A stretch of 59,259 bases of DNA from Spirochaetales bacterium. Its GTDB lineage: Bacteria > Spirochaetota > Spirochaetia > Treponematales > Treponemataceae. The notes under the pieces are model-generated. The model was not told the DNA's origin and did not search any database. It was given only the letters and a program-made list of their open reading frames with translations. Both the position numbers and the translations under genes were made by a program. Positions 15,483-24,409 of this stretch are shown here, piece by piece (within the stretch, counting starts at the first letter, position 1; every line of letters starts with the position of its first letter). The stretch spans positions 1 through 59,259 of the forward strand of contig QKAR01000019.1 of NCBI GenBank assembly GCA_003246335.1, read 5' to 3'.

Positions 15483-16353
15483 GGGTTTCCTCGCTTTCTT
15501 TTATCGCCGTCAAAAAACGCGCGAGGCTCTCTTTCCAGGGCGAAACCTGAATCCCGAGAGCCGTTTCGATTTTCGTTTTGTCGAGTACCGAATACGCCGG
15601 GCGCTGAACTTTCGCCGGGAATTCACCGCTCGAGCACGGACGGAGGTCAAAATCGGCCGGAAGCAAGCCAATCTCGCGGCCTTGCCGGTAAATCTCGCGC
15701 GCGAAATCATACCACGTAATTTCGCCCTTTCCGGAAAAATGGTATATCCCGAAGGGCGGCTCCCTTTCGATCGTCAGGCGAATCGCCCGCGCGAGATCCT
15801 TCGCCGAAGTCGGCGTGCCGCGCTGGTCGTTAACGACTTTTCGGGTCGGTTGCTCCCTCATGATTTTTAGCATGGTGAATACGAAATTGGGACCGTGCTT
15901 TCCATACAGCCACGCGGTGCGGAGTATCCAGGTTTTGGGATTCGCTTCGAACGCGGCGAGTTCGCCGTCGCGCTTGGTGAGGCCGTACACGCCGATCGGG
16001 TCCGTCGGGTCGTCTTCCCGATAGGGACGGGACCCGTTGCCGTGAAAAACGTAGTCGGTCGATATATGGATGAGCCGCGCCCCGACGGAATTCGCCGCGC
16101 GCGCGATGTTAGCGACGCCGTCGACATTGAGGGCGCGACAGCGCTCCCCGTCGTCCTCGGCTTTCTCGACCGCCGTATAGGCCGCGCAGTTAACGATCGC
16201 CTGGGGCAGATTTCTCTCGGCGAAGGCGGAAACGGCGGAAAAGTCGGTGATATCGACGTCGCGATCGGTCCCGACGTATTGAAGCCCGTGAGCGTCGAGC
16301 TCTTCGGCGACCTCGGACCCCAGCATGCCATTGCGCCCGATGAGCCAAATCAT
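15475..16353 (-). CDS. rfbD: dTDP-4-dehydrorhamnose reductase
   Basis: 292 residues from the ATG at 16353, preceded by AAGGAG eight bases away and overlapping the rfbC stop as ATGA. N-terminal MIWLIGRNGMLGSEVAEEL gives the NAD(P) site, VNCAAYTAVEKAEDD and STDYVFHG are family signatures, and YGLTKRDGE holds the YxxxK pair. It reduces dTDP-4-dehydrorhamnose to dTDP-L-rhamnose, the last step of the pathway. Confidence 0.93.
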   Translation of the reverse strand: MIWLIGRNGMLGSEVAEELDAHGLQYVGTDRDVDITDFSAVSAFAERNLPQAIVNCAAYTAVEKAEDDGERCRALNVDGVANIARAANSVGARLIHISTDYVFHGNGSRPYREDDPTDPIGVYGLTKRDGELAAFEANPKTWILRTAWLYGKHGPNFVFTMLKIMREQPTRKVVNDQRGTPTSAKDLARAIRLTIEREPPFGIYHFSGKGEITWYDFAREIYRQGREIGLLPADFDLRPCSSGEFPAKVQRPAYSVLDKTKIETALGIQVSPWKESLARFLTAIKESEETHA

Positions 16354-16910
16354 ACAGATCGCTCCTTCTCGATAAAGGCCTTCCACGACGGTTGGCGCGC
16401 GTCCTTTTCCGACAATAGCGGCGGCACTCCCGCGTCAGGCCAATCGATGCCGATGTCGCCGTCATTCCAGATCAGTCCGCCCTCGTCCTCGGGATGGTAA
16501 AAATCGGTGCACTTATAGGCGAACACGGCATAGTCCGAAAGGACGACGAAGCCGTGGGCAAAGCCGGGCGAGACGTAGAACTGCTTTTGGTTTTCTCCCG
16601 TCAGCGTCACCCCGTGCCATTTCCCGCGCGTCGGCGATCCGGGCCTGATATCGACGGCAACGTCGAATACCGATCCGTCTATGACGCGCACGAGTTTGCC
16701 CTGCGGATGGCGTACCTGGAAGTGAAGGCCGCGAAGCACGCCCCGCGAGGATCTCGACTGATTGTCCTGCACGAACGTCATGTCGAGGCCGGCCGCGCGA
16801 AAGTCGCGCTCGGACCAAGACTCGAAAAAATAGCCCCGCGCGTCGCCGAACACTTTCGGCTCGATCTCGAATAGGCCGTCGATCGGGGTTTTAGTGATGG
16901 TAAAAGCCAT
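16350..16910 (-). CDS. rfbC: dTDP-4-dehydrorhamnose 3,5-epimerase
   Basis: 186 residues, cupin fold. Signatures: FEIEPKVFGDARGYFFESW, FVQDNQSRSSRGVLRGLHFQ, and the catalytic region KQFYVSPGFAHGFVVLSD with the conserved His. It inverts C3 and C5 of dTDP-4-keto-6-deoxyglucose. It is five bases downstream of rfbA and overlaps rfbD. Confidence 0.95.
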   Translation of the reverse strand: MAFTITKTPIDGLFEIEPKVFGDARGYFFESWSERDFRAAGLDMTFVQDNQSRSSRGVLRGLHFQVRHPQGKLVRVIDGSVFDVAVDIRPGSPTRGKWHGVTLTGENQKQFYVSPGFAHGFVVLSDYAVFAYKCTDFYHPEDEGGLIWNDGDIGIDWPDAGVPPLLSEKDARQPSWKAFIEKERSV

Positions 16911-16915
16911 GATGT

Positions 16916-17791
16916 CTACATATTCTCCGCGATGTAAGATAAGTATTCGCCGTACTCGGTTTTATAACCCGCCGCGAGGGCGCGAAGCGCGTCCCTCGTG
17001 AGCCAACCGTTCGCGAACGCGATTTCCTCGATGCAGGAGACGTACATGCCCTGGCGTTTTTGGACGGTGGAAATGAAATTCGAGGCCTCAAGGAGCCCGT
17101 CGTACGTACCCGTATCGAGCCAGGCCATGCCGCGTCCCAACACCTCGACGGAGAGCGACCGACGAGCGAGATAGGCGTTGTTCACGGCGGTAATCTCGAT
17201 CTCGCCGCGAGCCGAGGGTTTCACGTTTTTGGCGATATCGACGACGGTCGCGTCGTAAAAGTACAGCCCCGGAACGGCGTAGTGGGATTTCGGTTGCGCC
17301 GGTTTCTCCTCGATACTCAGCGCCTTTCCGGAGGAATCGAAATCGACGACGCCGTAGGCGGAAGGGTCTTTCACGAAATACCCGAAAATAAAGCCGCCGC
17401 CCGAGGTTTCGACGCTCGTTCGCGCCGTTTGAAGCGTTTTGCTGAATCCGCGTCCGTAGAAAACGTTATCGCCGAGCACTAGCGCGCACGAGTCCCCGGC
17501 GATAAAGCGTTCCCCGACGAGAAAGGCGTCGGCGAGCCCGCGCGGGCTTTCCTGCACCGCGAATTCTATGCGCATGCCCAGCCACGCCCCGTCGCCGAAC
17601 AGCTCGCGGAAAAGGCCGATATCGCGCGGCGTCGAAATAATCAACACTTCCCGGATGCCCGCGAGCATGAGCACGGAAAGGGGATAATAAATCATCGGTT
17701 TATCGTAGAGCGGAAGGATTTGCTTGGAGACAGCTTTCGTGATGGGATACAAGCGAGTGCCGGACCCTCCGGCGAGAATAATTCCTTTCAT
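16916..17791 (-). CDS. rfbA: Glucose-1-phosphate thymidylyltransferase
   Basis: 291 residues. [20 protein letters not shown] is the nucleotide-binding signature; [20 protein letters not shown] follows, then SPRGLADAF, the metal-site LGDNVFYG, and [20 protein letters not shown]. It joins glucose-1-phosphate and dTTP to give dTDP-glucose, the entry step of rhamnose synthesis, normally feedback-inhibited by dTDP-rhamnose. First gene of the operon, with AAGGGG before the ATG and a promoter at 17827-17856. The rhamnose presumably goes to surface polysaccharide, but no glycosyltransferase is in the window. Confidence 0.95.
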   Translation of the reverse strand: MKGIILAGGSGTRLYPITKAVSKQILPLYDKPMIYYPLSVLMLAGIREVLIISTPRDIGLFRELFGDGAWLGMRIEFAVQESPRGLADAFLVGERFIAGDSCALVLGDNVFYGRGFSKTLQTARTSVETSGGGFIFGYFVKDPSAYGVVDFDSSGKALSIEEKPAQPKSHYAVPGLYFYDATVVDIAKNVKPSARGEIEITAVNNAYLARRSLSVEVLGRGMAWLDTGTYDGLLEASNFISTVQKRQGMYVSCIEEIAFANGWLTRDALRALAAGYKTEYGEYLSYIAENM

Positions 17792-17826
17792 GCGGAAACC
17801 CCTTAGAAACGCGGATATACGTCCCT

Positions 17827-17856
17827 ATGATAGCGCATGAAGGATGGCGCTGGCAA
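17827..17856 (-). promoter_or_regulatory. Promoter of the rfbACDB operon
   Basis: Minus strand TTGCCA (17851-17856), 18 bases, TATCAT (17827-17832); the rfbA ATG is about 35 bases further on. Confidence 0.5.
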
Positions 17857-17860
17857 TGGA

Positions 17861-17901
17861 GAAAGGCGAAAATGTTCACAAAATGAACAATTCCGCCTTT
17901 C
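17861..17901 (-). terminator. Two-part hairpin after the decarboxylase gene
   Basis: GAAAGGCG (17861-17868) pairs with CGCCTTTC (17894-17901), and inside it TGTTCA (17873-17878) pairs with TGAACA (17884-17889). It lies 13 bases after the decarboxylase stop. There is no T run, so it may be a weak or Rho-assisted terminator or a 3' end stabiliser. Confidence 0.45.
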
Positions 17902-17914
17902 AGCAAACGCTTCG

Positions 17915-19084
17915 TTATTCCATGTAATAGGCGCGGATCGGCGGGAAACCGTTAAACTCGACGGATGCGTAACTCGTGGTATACGCGCCGGTCGAAAGCC
18001 AATACAGGCGATCCCCGATTTTTAAGTCAAGGGGAAGCTTATACTTGCAATCCTCATACATGATGTCCATGCTGTCGCAGGTAGGCCCAGCGACAATGAC
18101 CTCTCCGGTCTTCACGTTCGGCCCGTCTTTCAGCGTCACGATGGGATACTTGATCGACTCGCCGAGGGTCTCGATGAGTCCATTGAATTTGCCGGTATCC
18201 TGATACACCCAGCGATTGAGGGCAGTGTTGTTTTTTCTCGAAATCAACACGACCTCGCTAATGAGAATACCCGAATTACCGACGAGAGAGCGCCCTGGCT
18301 CGAGCACGATGTGGGGAACCTCGTCGCCGAAGTCGTCGTGCAGGTAGCGGGTGATTTCCGAGGCGTACTCCTTCAGATCGTTGGTCGGCTCGACGTAATC
18401 CGCGGGAAAACCGCCGCCCATATTGATCATTTGGAGCTTGATGCCTTCTTCTTCCTCGAGACTCGTCATCAAATACTTCGTCTTGGCGATAGCGTCGTTC
18501 CATTGACCGATATCGCGCTGCTGACTGCCGACGTGGAAAGAAATTCCGTTCGGGGTGAGCCCGAGGTCGCGGGCAAGGACGAGAAGATCATAGGCCATAT
18601 CGGGGTGACACCCGAATTTTCTCGACAGCGGCCAATCCGCCGTCGCGGAATTCTCGACGAGTATGCGTACGTAAACCCGAGCTCCCGGGGCGTATTTCGC
18701 GATATTCTTGAGATCTTCCTTACTGTCGGTGGCAAACATGCGAATACCATGCTCGAAGAAATAAGCGATGTCTTGCGCTTTCTTGATGGTATTGCCGTAA
18801 CTAATCCGCTCCGGCGGGATGCCGAGGGACAGAACCTTATCCAACTCATATCGGGAAGCGATATCGAAGTTAGATCCCAGTTCGGCTACGAGGGAAATTA
18901 CCTGCGGCGCCGGGTTGGCCTTGACCGCATAGTAAATCTGGGCGTACGGAAAGGAATTCTGCAGTTTGATGTAGTTCTTTTTTATCGAACGCAGGTTTAT
19001 CACCACGCAGGGCGTTTCGAGCTTTTCTGAAAACTCGAGAAAACGATGCCAGTCGGCGTCGCTCACATAATCTTCTCTATTCAA
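17915..19084 (-). CDS. PLP-dependent ornithine/lysine-type decarboxylase (alanine-racemase fold)
   Basis: 389 residues. YYAVKANPAP near residue 50 holds the PLP-binding Lys; FHVGSQQRD and MINMGGGFPADY follow; LEPGRSLVGNSG binds the phosphate; and AGPTCDSMDIMYED near residue 330 holds the catalytic Cys of ornithine decarboxylases. It makes putrescine or cadaverine in the cytosol. Translation starts at TTG 19084 (an in-frame stop is directly upstream) or at a GTG six codons later that has AGAGAAG before it. A strong promoter drives it away from the AEC transporter gene. Confidence 0.9.
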   Translation of the reverse strand: MNREDYVSDADWHRFLEFSEKLETPCVVINLRSIKKNYIKLQNSFPYAQIYYAVKANPAPQVISLVAELGSNFDIASRYELDKVLSLGIPPERISYGNTIKKAQDIAYFFEHGIRMFATDSKEDLKNIAKYAPGARVYVRILVENSATADWPLSRKFGCHPDMAYDLLVLARDLGLTPNGISFHVGSQQRDIGQWNDAIAKTKYLMTSLEEEEGIKLQMINMGGGFPADYVEPTNDLKEYASEITRYLHDDFGDEVPHIVLEPGRSLVGNSGILISEVVLISRKNNTALNRWVYQDTGKFNGLIETLGESIKYPIVTLKDGPNVKTGEVIVAGPTCDSMDIMYEDCKYKLPLDLKIGDRLYWLSTGAYTTSYASVEFNGFPPIRAYYME

Positions 19085-19128
19085 TTAGTTTAAAGATCCC
19101 TCCTCTCTTCGGTTGCTAGTATTTTTGC

Positions 19129-19157
19129 AATATAGATAAGGGGAAGGATTGTGTCAA
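19129..19157 (-). promoter_or_regulatory. Promoter of the decarboxylase gene
   Basis: Minus strand TTGACA (19152-19157), 17 bases, TATATT (19129-19134). A GGAGGG site lies further downstream. Its -35 box is directly adjacent to the -35 of the opposite promoter at 19158. Confidence 0.75.
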
Positions 19158-19186
19158 TTGAAATTTACGGCCGATTCGGTCATATT
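19158..19186 (+). promoter_or_regulatory. Promoter of the AEC transporter, predicted leaderless
   Basis: TTGAAA (19158-19163), 17 bases, CATATT (19181-19186), then seven bases to the ATG at 19194. No Shine-Dalgarno sequence precedes that ATG. Confidence 0.55.
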
Positions 19187-19193
19187 TCATCGC

Positions 19194-20135
19194 ATGACCG
19201 TTTTACTTCAAATTATGGCGCTTTTCTTCCTCATGGCGGCCGGATTCGCGCTTGGAAAGTCGAAAATCGTCGATTCCTCGGCGATTCGGGGTATGTCAAA
19301 CTTGATCGTCAAGGCTTCCTTGCCCGCCTTGATCGTTATGTCGCTGCAAAAGCCGTTCACGAAAGAACTTTTCCGTGAATCTCTAAAAACCCTGCTCGTC
19401 GCGGCGGGCTTTTACGCGGGAATAATCGTCATTTCGCTCGTGGCCGCGAGATTGCTTAGGGTAAACCGAAAAAAATCGGGATCGATAGCCTTTTCCCTCT
19501 CGTTCTCCAACGCCGCTTTTATCGGGTTCCCGGTAATAACCTCGATTCTCGGGCAGGAAGCGCTTTTTCTCACCGCAATCCATAACATCATGTTTAATAT
19601 TCTCGCCTTTTCGCTCGGCATACTCGTAATAGCCGGGGATTTCGCGGGTAAGCAAGTCGACGGCGAAGGAAGGAAAAAACTCGCGTTGCCGATTAAAAGC
19701 GTGTTCAACATTAACGTAATCGCCACCCTCGCCGGATTCGCCCTTTTCGTTTTCTCGATTACGATACCGCATGCCCTCGCCTTGCCGCTTACCATGCTCG
19801 GGGGCCTCACGACGCCGCTCGCCATGATCGTGACGGGCGCCATGCTCGCGCGAACGCCGGTTCGCGCGGTCGTGGGTGATTGGAAGCTCTACGTGGTAAC
19901 GGCGCTGAGACTCGTCGGATGGCCCGCGATAACGGCGCTCGCGCTGACCCTCGCCGGCGTTGAAGGTCAGCTCAAATACATTACGATCATTATCGCGGGA
20001 ATGCCCGCCGCCTCGAATACGAGCCTCCTGGCCGAAGTCTACGGCGGAGATACCGACACATCGTCGTCGATCATCTTCATGACGACGCTCCTGTCGGTCG
20101 CGAGCATCCCAATCTTGGCTCTCGCCCTCGCTTAA
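19194..20135 (+). CDS. AEC (auxin efflux carrier) family transporter
   Basis: 313 residues and about ten hydrophobic helices in two halves. MTVLLQIMALFFLMAAGFAL, then the conserved ANLIVKASLPALI-like stretch (NLIVKASLPALIVMSL), the NAAFIGFPVITSILG motif and C-terminal MPAASNTSLLAEVYGGD are family hallmarks. AEC carriers move organic acids, malate or amino acids; the substrate here is unknown. The ATG at 19194 is preferred over an upstream TTG at 19149 because the promoter puts the transcript start at the ATG. Divergent from the decarboxylase, which raises the possibility of polyamine or precursor transport. Confidence 0.88.
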   Translation: MTVLLQIMALFFLMAAGFALGKSKIVDSSAIRGMSNLIVKASLPALIVMSLQKPFTKELFRESLKTLLVAAGFYAGIIVISLVAARLLRVNRKKSGSIAFSLSFSNAAFIGFPVITSILGQEALFLTAIHNIMFNILAFSLGILVIAGDFAGKQVDGEGRKKLALPIKSVFNINVIATLAGFALFVFSITIPHALALPLTMLGGLTTPLAMIVTGAMLARTPVRAVVGDWKLYVVTALRLVGWPAITALALTLAGVEGQLKYITIIIAGMPAASNTSLLAEVYGGDTDTSSSIIFMTTLLSVASIPILALALA

Positions 20136-20178
20136 CGCGCACTCGACGACCGGCGTACGCGCCTACGGGCGCCTAACG

Positions 20179-20802
20179 TCAATTCGACGCGACGAGCGCC
20201 GAAAAATCGGCTTGAGCCCGTGCTAGGCCCGTCCAGAGGAAGGCGTTAATGCCTGCCTTGCGCGCGCCGGCCACGTTGGGCTCAAGATCGTCGAAAAACG
20301 CGATTTCCCCGGGCCGCACGCCCAACCTGCTTATAAGCGTCTGGTATATCTCCGCTCCCGGCTTAATCTGCCCGACGCGGCACGAAAATACCGCGACGTC
20401 CGCCTTGCCGAACATCTCGATTTTATCCTCGTACCGATCAAGAAAGTCGAAGGGCATATTCGACAGAATGCCGAGGGCATAACCGCTCTGCTTCAGGGAA
20501 AGCCCCCAGTGGGTAACGTCCGCGGAGACGTGAAACCAGGAATCTAGGTCCTCGTTCAGAAGTCGCTCGGCGAGCCCGTCGAGGGCCGCTTCCTCGCCGC
20601 GCACGCCCGCGTCGGCGAGCACGGCGCGGTACATCTGACGCCCGTGAATTTTCCCGCCGTCATAATCCTCGCGATATTTCCAAAACGCGCGCGAAAAATA
20701 ATCCGCGGGCAAACCCGAAAGATTCGCCATGCGGCCGTAACAACCCGTGTCCTGGGGCTCGGAAATCACGTTTCCGAAATCGAATACCACTGCCTTAATC
20801 AT
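20179..20802 (-). CDS. HAD-superfamily hydrolase
   Basis: 207 residues from ATG 20802. Motif I VVFDFGNVISEP (DxG-type start, with the second Asp replaced as in many HAD-IA members, so the acid/base Asp is uncertain). A helical cap follows, then motif II ILSNMPFDF, motif III Lys in GQIKPGAEIYQ, and motif IV AFFDDLEPNVAGARKAG. Likely a phosphatase of a small metabolite or an epoxide hydrolase-like member. TATGCT lies six bases before the ATG and no Shine-Dalgarno sequence is present, so it may also be leaderless, but no good -35 is seen. Confidence 0.8.
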   Translation of the reverse strand: MIKAVVFDFGNVISEPQDTGCYGRMANLSGLPADYFSRAFWKYREDYDGGKIHGRQMYRAVLADAGVRGEEAALDGLAERLLNEDLDSWFHVSADVTHWGLSLKQSGYALGILSNMPFDFLDRYEDKIEMFGKADVAVFSCRVGQIKPGAEIYQTLISRLGVRPGEIAFFDDLEPNVAGARKAGINAFLWTGLARAQADFSALVASN

Positions 20803-20865
20803 GGCTTGAGCATAGCGCAAAACCGCGGGAGCGGGAATCGCCGAGGGCGAGCGGCCGTCGCTCGG

Positions 20866-23800
20866 TCACGACGCGGCGAGTTGCTCGAGCTTTTCCCGGA
20901 TAAACTCGCTTTTTTCCTTGAGGCCGATTTTCCCCGTCTCGAAGATCAGAACGTTCGGGTGATGGGGGTCGAGCTTCACGCGGCCCGCGGATTCTTTCAT
21001 CAGGCGCAAGAGGCGCTCGACGGATACTTTCGAGACTTTCGAAAACTCGATTTGGACCCGACCGGCCTTTTCCTTGAGGCTCGCGATCGAAAGTCGGCGG
21101 CAAATGACGCGAATCTCGGCGAGGGCAAGCAGGCTCAGAACCTCGTCCGGTATCGGCCCATAGCGATCAGAAAGCTCGGAGTAGACGCGATCGAGCTCGT
21201 CCGTCGTGGATATCGAGGCGATTTTTTTGTAAATTTCCATTTTCGTCGTCGGCTGCTCGATGTAGGAATCGGGTATGTAACCCGAATACTCAAGCTCGAG
21301 CCATACGTCGGACTCGGCGACGTAATCCTCGTTTTGAAGCTTTTGCACGGCTTCCTCGAGCATCTTGAGGTAGAGGTCGAAACCGACCGAGTAAATGTCG
21401 CCCGACTGCTCGCGTCCCAAGAGGTTTCCCGCGCCGCGGATTTCCATGTCCTTCATCGCGATCTTAAAGCCGCTGCCGAGCTCGGTAAAGTCGGAAATGA
21501 CCTGAAGCCGCTTCATCGCGATTTCCGAAAGCGCCCGTCCCTCGGGGTAGAACAGGTAGGCATAGGCCTTGCGATCGGACCGCCCGACGCGCCCCCGCAG
21601 CTGATACAGCTGAGAAACGCCGTACATGTCGGCGCGGTCGATGATGATCGTGTTTGCGTTCGGGATATCGATGCCGTTCTCGATAATCGTCGTCGCGATG
21701 AGAATATGGAAACCGCCCATTTTAAAGCGGCGGAAAATATCCTCGAGCTCGGACGCGCTCATCTGGCCGTGCGCGACGTCGACGAGCATCTCGGGAACGA
21801 TCCGCTCGATCATTAAGCGGGTCTCGTCGAGGCTTTCCACGCGGTTATGGAGAAAGAAAACCTGCCCGCCCCGATCAACCTCGCGCCGGATGGCGGCGGC
21901 GACGCGGTCTTCGTTGAACTCGGCGATAACCGTCTCGATGGGCCGCCGATTTTGCGGTGGCGTCGTCAAAAGGCTCATATCCCGGATTTTCAAAAGGCTC
22001 ATGTGGAGCGTCCGGGGGATCGGCGTCGCCGAAAGCGCGAGCGAGTCGATGTTCGTCCGCATTTCCTTGAGCCGCTCCTTATCCTTGACGCCGAAGCGCT
22101 GTTCCTCGTCTATTATCATGAGGCCCAAATCCTTAAACTTCACGTCCTTCTGGATGATGCGGTGCGTGCCGACGAGGATGTCGACCTCGCCCTTCGCGGC
22201 GCGCTCGAGCGTGCGGCGCTGGTCCGCGGGGCCGATAAAGCGCGAAAGCTGGGCGACGCGCACGGGGAATTTGTCGAAGCGCTCCACGAGGGTTTCGTAG
22301 TGCTGCTCGGCGAGAATGGTCGTCGGCGCGAGGAAGGCGACTTGTTTTCCGCCCATGACCGCCTTAAAGGCGGCGCGCATCGCGACCTCTGTCTTACCGT
22401 AGCCGACGTCGCCGCAGACGAGGCGATCCATCGGCACGGGCTTTTCCATGTCGGCCTTAATCTCGCCGATGACGGTCAGCTGATCCTCGGTTTCCTCGTA
22501 AGGGAAGGCGGCGTCGAACGTCGTCTGCCACTCCCCGTCCTTCGGGAAGGCGAAACCTTGCGCGGCCTTCCGGCGGGAGTATAGGTCAATCAGCCGCTGG
22601 GCTATGTCCTCGACGGATTTTTTTACTTTATTCTTTCGATTTTCCCACGACTTCGAGCCGAGCCGGTCGAGCCGGGGATTATCTCCCTCGTTGCCGATAT
22701 ACCGCTGTACGAGATTGACCTGCTCGATCGGGATAAAGACGGTTTCTTCCTCGGCGTACTCAAGCTTGATGTAATCGCGCTCGTTCCCCAAGGCCTTAAC
22801 CCGCTCGATGCCGATAAAGCGCCCGATGCCGTAATTTACGTGAACGACGTAATCGCCGGGATTGAGCTCGACGAAAGTGTCGATCACGGCGCTTTTCGCG
22901 TGCTTAACCGATTTTGGGATATGCCGCCGGCGCCCGAAAATCTCGTTTTCCTGTATCACGAGGATTTTTAGGTCGGGAAGCCCGAAACCCGAGGAGAGGT
23001 TGAGCGGGATGATGCCGATGCGCGAGTCGCGCAAATCCTTGAGAATTTCGCCCACGCGAAGCGCCTGATTCTCGCTTTCGGCGAAAACGAAAATTTTCCA
23101 GCCGTCCTTCAGCAGGTTGGAAAGCTCTTCCTTGAGATAGACCATGTTTCCGAAAAAGCTCCGGGGCGGGTCGCAGGAAAGCTTTATGCGCGCCGAAGAT
23201 TCCGATTCCGGTCCGTGAATCGTGCGAAACAGCAATCGCCGCTCGAACGTCCGAACCAGCGGAGCGAACGAAAGGAGCTCTCGACTCGGTTCGGGAACTT
23301 GGGCCAGCAGGGGATTTCGCGCGACGTCGTCGGTGAAAATGCCGTCCCCGGAATCTCGCGCCGCCTGGCCGCGCGTTTTACGATAGAGTCCAAGATACTC
23401 GCGCTCAAGGCTTTCCTGCGCGTTCTCCTGCCGGTCATAGTCAAGAAAAAACGCCGACGCCTCGGGGGGCAGATAGTCGAGAATCGACGAGGCGCGATCG
23501 AAGGCGACGGGGTAAAACAATTCCTCCCCGTCCATCGCGCCGTACACGGTAAGCCGCTCGATGATATCGTCGGCGGGTTTCGTGAACTCGGGCAACGAGG
23601 AAAGCCGAGTCGAAAGCGCCGAAACGCGCCGCTCGTCCCAGAGGACCTCCTTGCAGGGGTATAAGAGGATGGAGTCGCTGGCTCCGGAGGAAGATTGGTC
23701 CGCGGGGTTAAAGCTCTTAATCGCCTCGACGCGGTCAAACTCGAACACGACGCGGAACGCCTCGGTCTCCCCCGGCGGATACACGTCGAGCACCTCTCCG

Positions 23801-24342
23801 CGAAGGGCGAACTCGCCGCGTACCGTCACGCGGGGAACGCGGGTATAGCCGAAGGCCGAAAGCTTTTCCGAAAGGAGCGCGGAATCGAAAGAATCGCCGA
23901 TTCGAACTTCCGTGATGAGGCCGCGAAAATAATCGGGCGGCGGCACGGGCGTGAGGAAAGCGCGCTGGGTCATCACGAAAATGGTCGGCGCGGAGGCGTT
24001 CGAGAGCGCGCAAAGCTCCGCAAGGCGCGCGGCGCGCTCCCCGAACACGGGCGATCCGGTCGGTACCGGCCGATACGCGAGAGTGCCCCACCACGGGATA
24101 GTCCGGAAGTCCACGCCCGCGAGGTCGAGGTCGGCCGCGAGGGACTCTATTTCCTTTTCCGTCGGCACGACGATTAAAAGCGGACCGGAATGGGCCCGCA
24201 CGTACTCGGCGAGAAAAAAACCGTGTAGTCCGCCCTGTACGCCTTCGATCTCGTAGGGCCATACGCCGTCATTTAAACGACTCAACGCACCGGACATGGA
24301 AGTCCACCGGTGTATCATATCCTGAAGGGGCAACGCATTCAT
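20866..24342 (-). CDS. mfd: Transcription-repair coupling factor
   Basis: 1158 residues from the ATG at 24342 (24351 is three codons upstream). UvrB-homology N-terminal domains come first, then the RNA polymerase-interacting domain (LNPGDYVVHVNYGIGRFIGIE), the RecG-like helicase with Walker A DRLVCGDVGYGKTEVA and DEEQ box LMIIDEEQRFGVKDKE, SATPIPRTLHMSLL, the translocation region GRVGRSDRKAYAYLFYP, and a TRCF C-terminal domain. It removes stalled polymerase and recruits UvrA to template-strand lesions. TAATAT lies seven bases before ATG 24342, which again suggests little or no leader. Divergent from the exported-protein gene at 24410. Confidence 0.95.
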   Translation of the reverse strand: MNALPLQDMIHRWTSMSGALSRLNDGVWPYEIEGVQGGLHGFFLAEYVRAHSGPLLIVVPTEKEIESLAADLDLAGVDFRTIPWWGTLAYRPVPTGSPVFGERAARLAELCALSNASAPTIFVMTQRAFLTPVPPPDYFRGLITEVRIGDSFDSALLSEKLSAFGYTRVPRVTVRGEFALRGEVLDVYPPGETEAFRVVFEFDRVEAIKSFNPADQSSSGASDSILLYPCKEVLWDERRVSALSTRLSSLPEFTKPADDIIERLTVYGAMDGEELFYPVAFDRASSILDYLPPEASAFFLDYDRQENAQESLEREYLGLYRKTRGQAARDSGDGIFTDDVARNPLLAQVPEPSRELLSFAPLVRTFERRLLFRTIHGPESESSARIKLSCDPPRSFFGNMVYLKEELSNLLKDGWKIFVFAESENQALRVGEILKDLRDSRIGIIPLNLSSGFGLPDLKILVIQENEIFGRRRHIPKSVKHAKSAVIDTFVELNPGDYVVHVNYGIGRFIGIERVKALGNERDYIKLEYAEEETVFIPIEQVNLVQRYIGNEGDNPRLDRLGSKSWENRKNKVKKSVEDIAQRLIDLYSRRKAAQGFAFPKDGEWQTTFDAAFPYEETEDQLTVIGEIKADMEKPVPMDRLVCGDVGYGKTEVAMRAAFKAVMGGKQVAFLAPTTILAEQHYETLVERFDKFPVRVAQLSRFIGPADQRRTLERAAKGEVDILVGTHRIIQKDVKFKDLGLMIIDEEQRFGVKDKERLKEMRTNIDSLALSATPIPRTLHMSLLKIRDMSLLTTPPQNRRPIETVIAEFNEDRVAAAIRREVDRGGQVFFLHNRVESLDETRLMIERIVPEMLVDVAHGQMSASELEDIFRRFKMGGFHILIATTIIENGIDIPNANTIIIDRADMYGVSQLYQLRGRVGRSDRKAYAYLFYPEGRALSEIAMKRLQVISDFTELGSGFKIAMKDMEIRGAGNLLGREQSGDIYSVGFDLYLKMLEEAVQKLQNEDYVAESDVWLELEYSGYIPDSYIEQPTTKMEIYKKIASISTTDELDRVYSELSDRYGPIPDEVLSLLALAEIRVICRRLSIASLKEKAGRVQIEFSKVSKVSVERLLRLMKESAGRVKLDPHHPNVLIFETGKIGLKEKSEFIREKLEQLAAS

Positions 24343-24409
24343 TTGCCGCATATTACCACTAATGAACGAAGTAAAAAAGTCCGATAGATAGCAAAAGGGA
24401 GTTTTTAAA

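Noticed and set aside
17873-17889. Possible Rex operator (TGTTCA...TGAACA)
   Set aside because: The arms do not match the TTGTGAA/TTCACAA consensus and the site lies behind a stop codon inside a larger hairpin, which fits an RNA end better.
20644-21816. Long open frame opposite mfd
   Set aside because: It is an antisense frame opened by GC-rich codon bias; mfd on the other strand is clearly the real gene.
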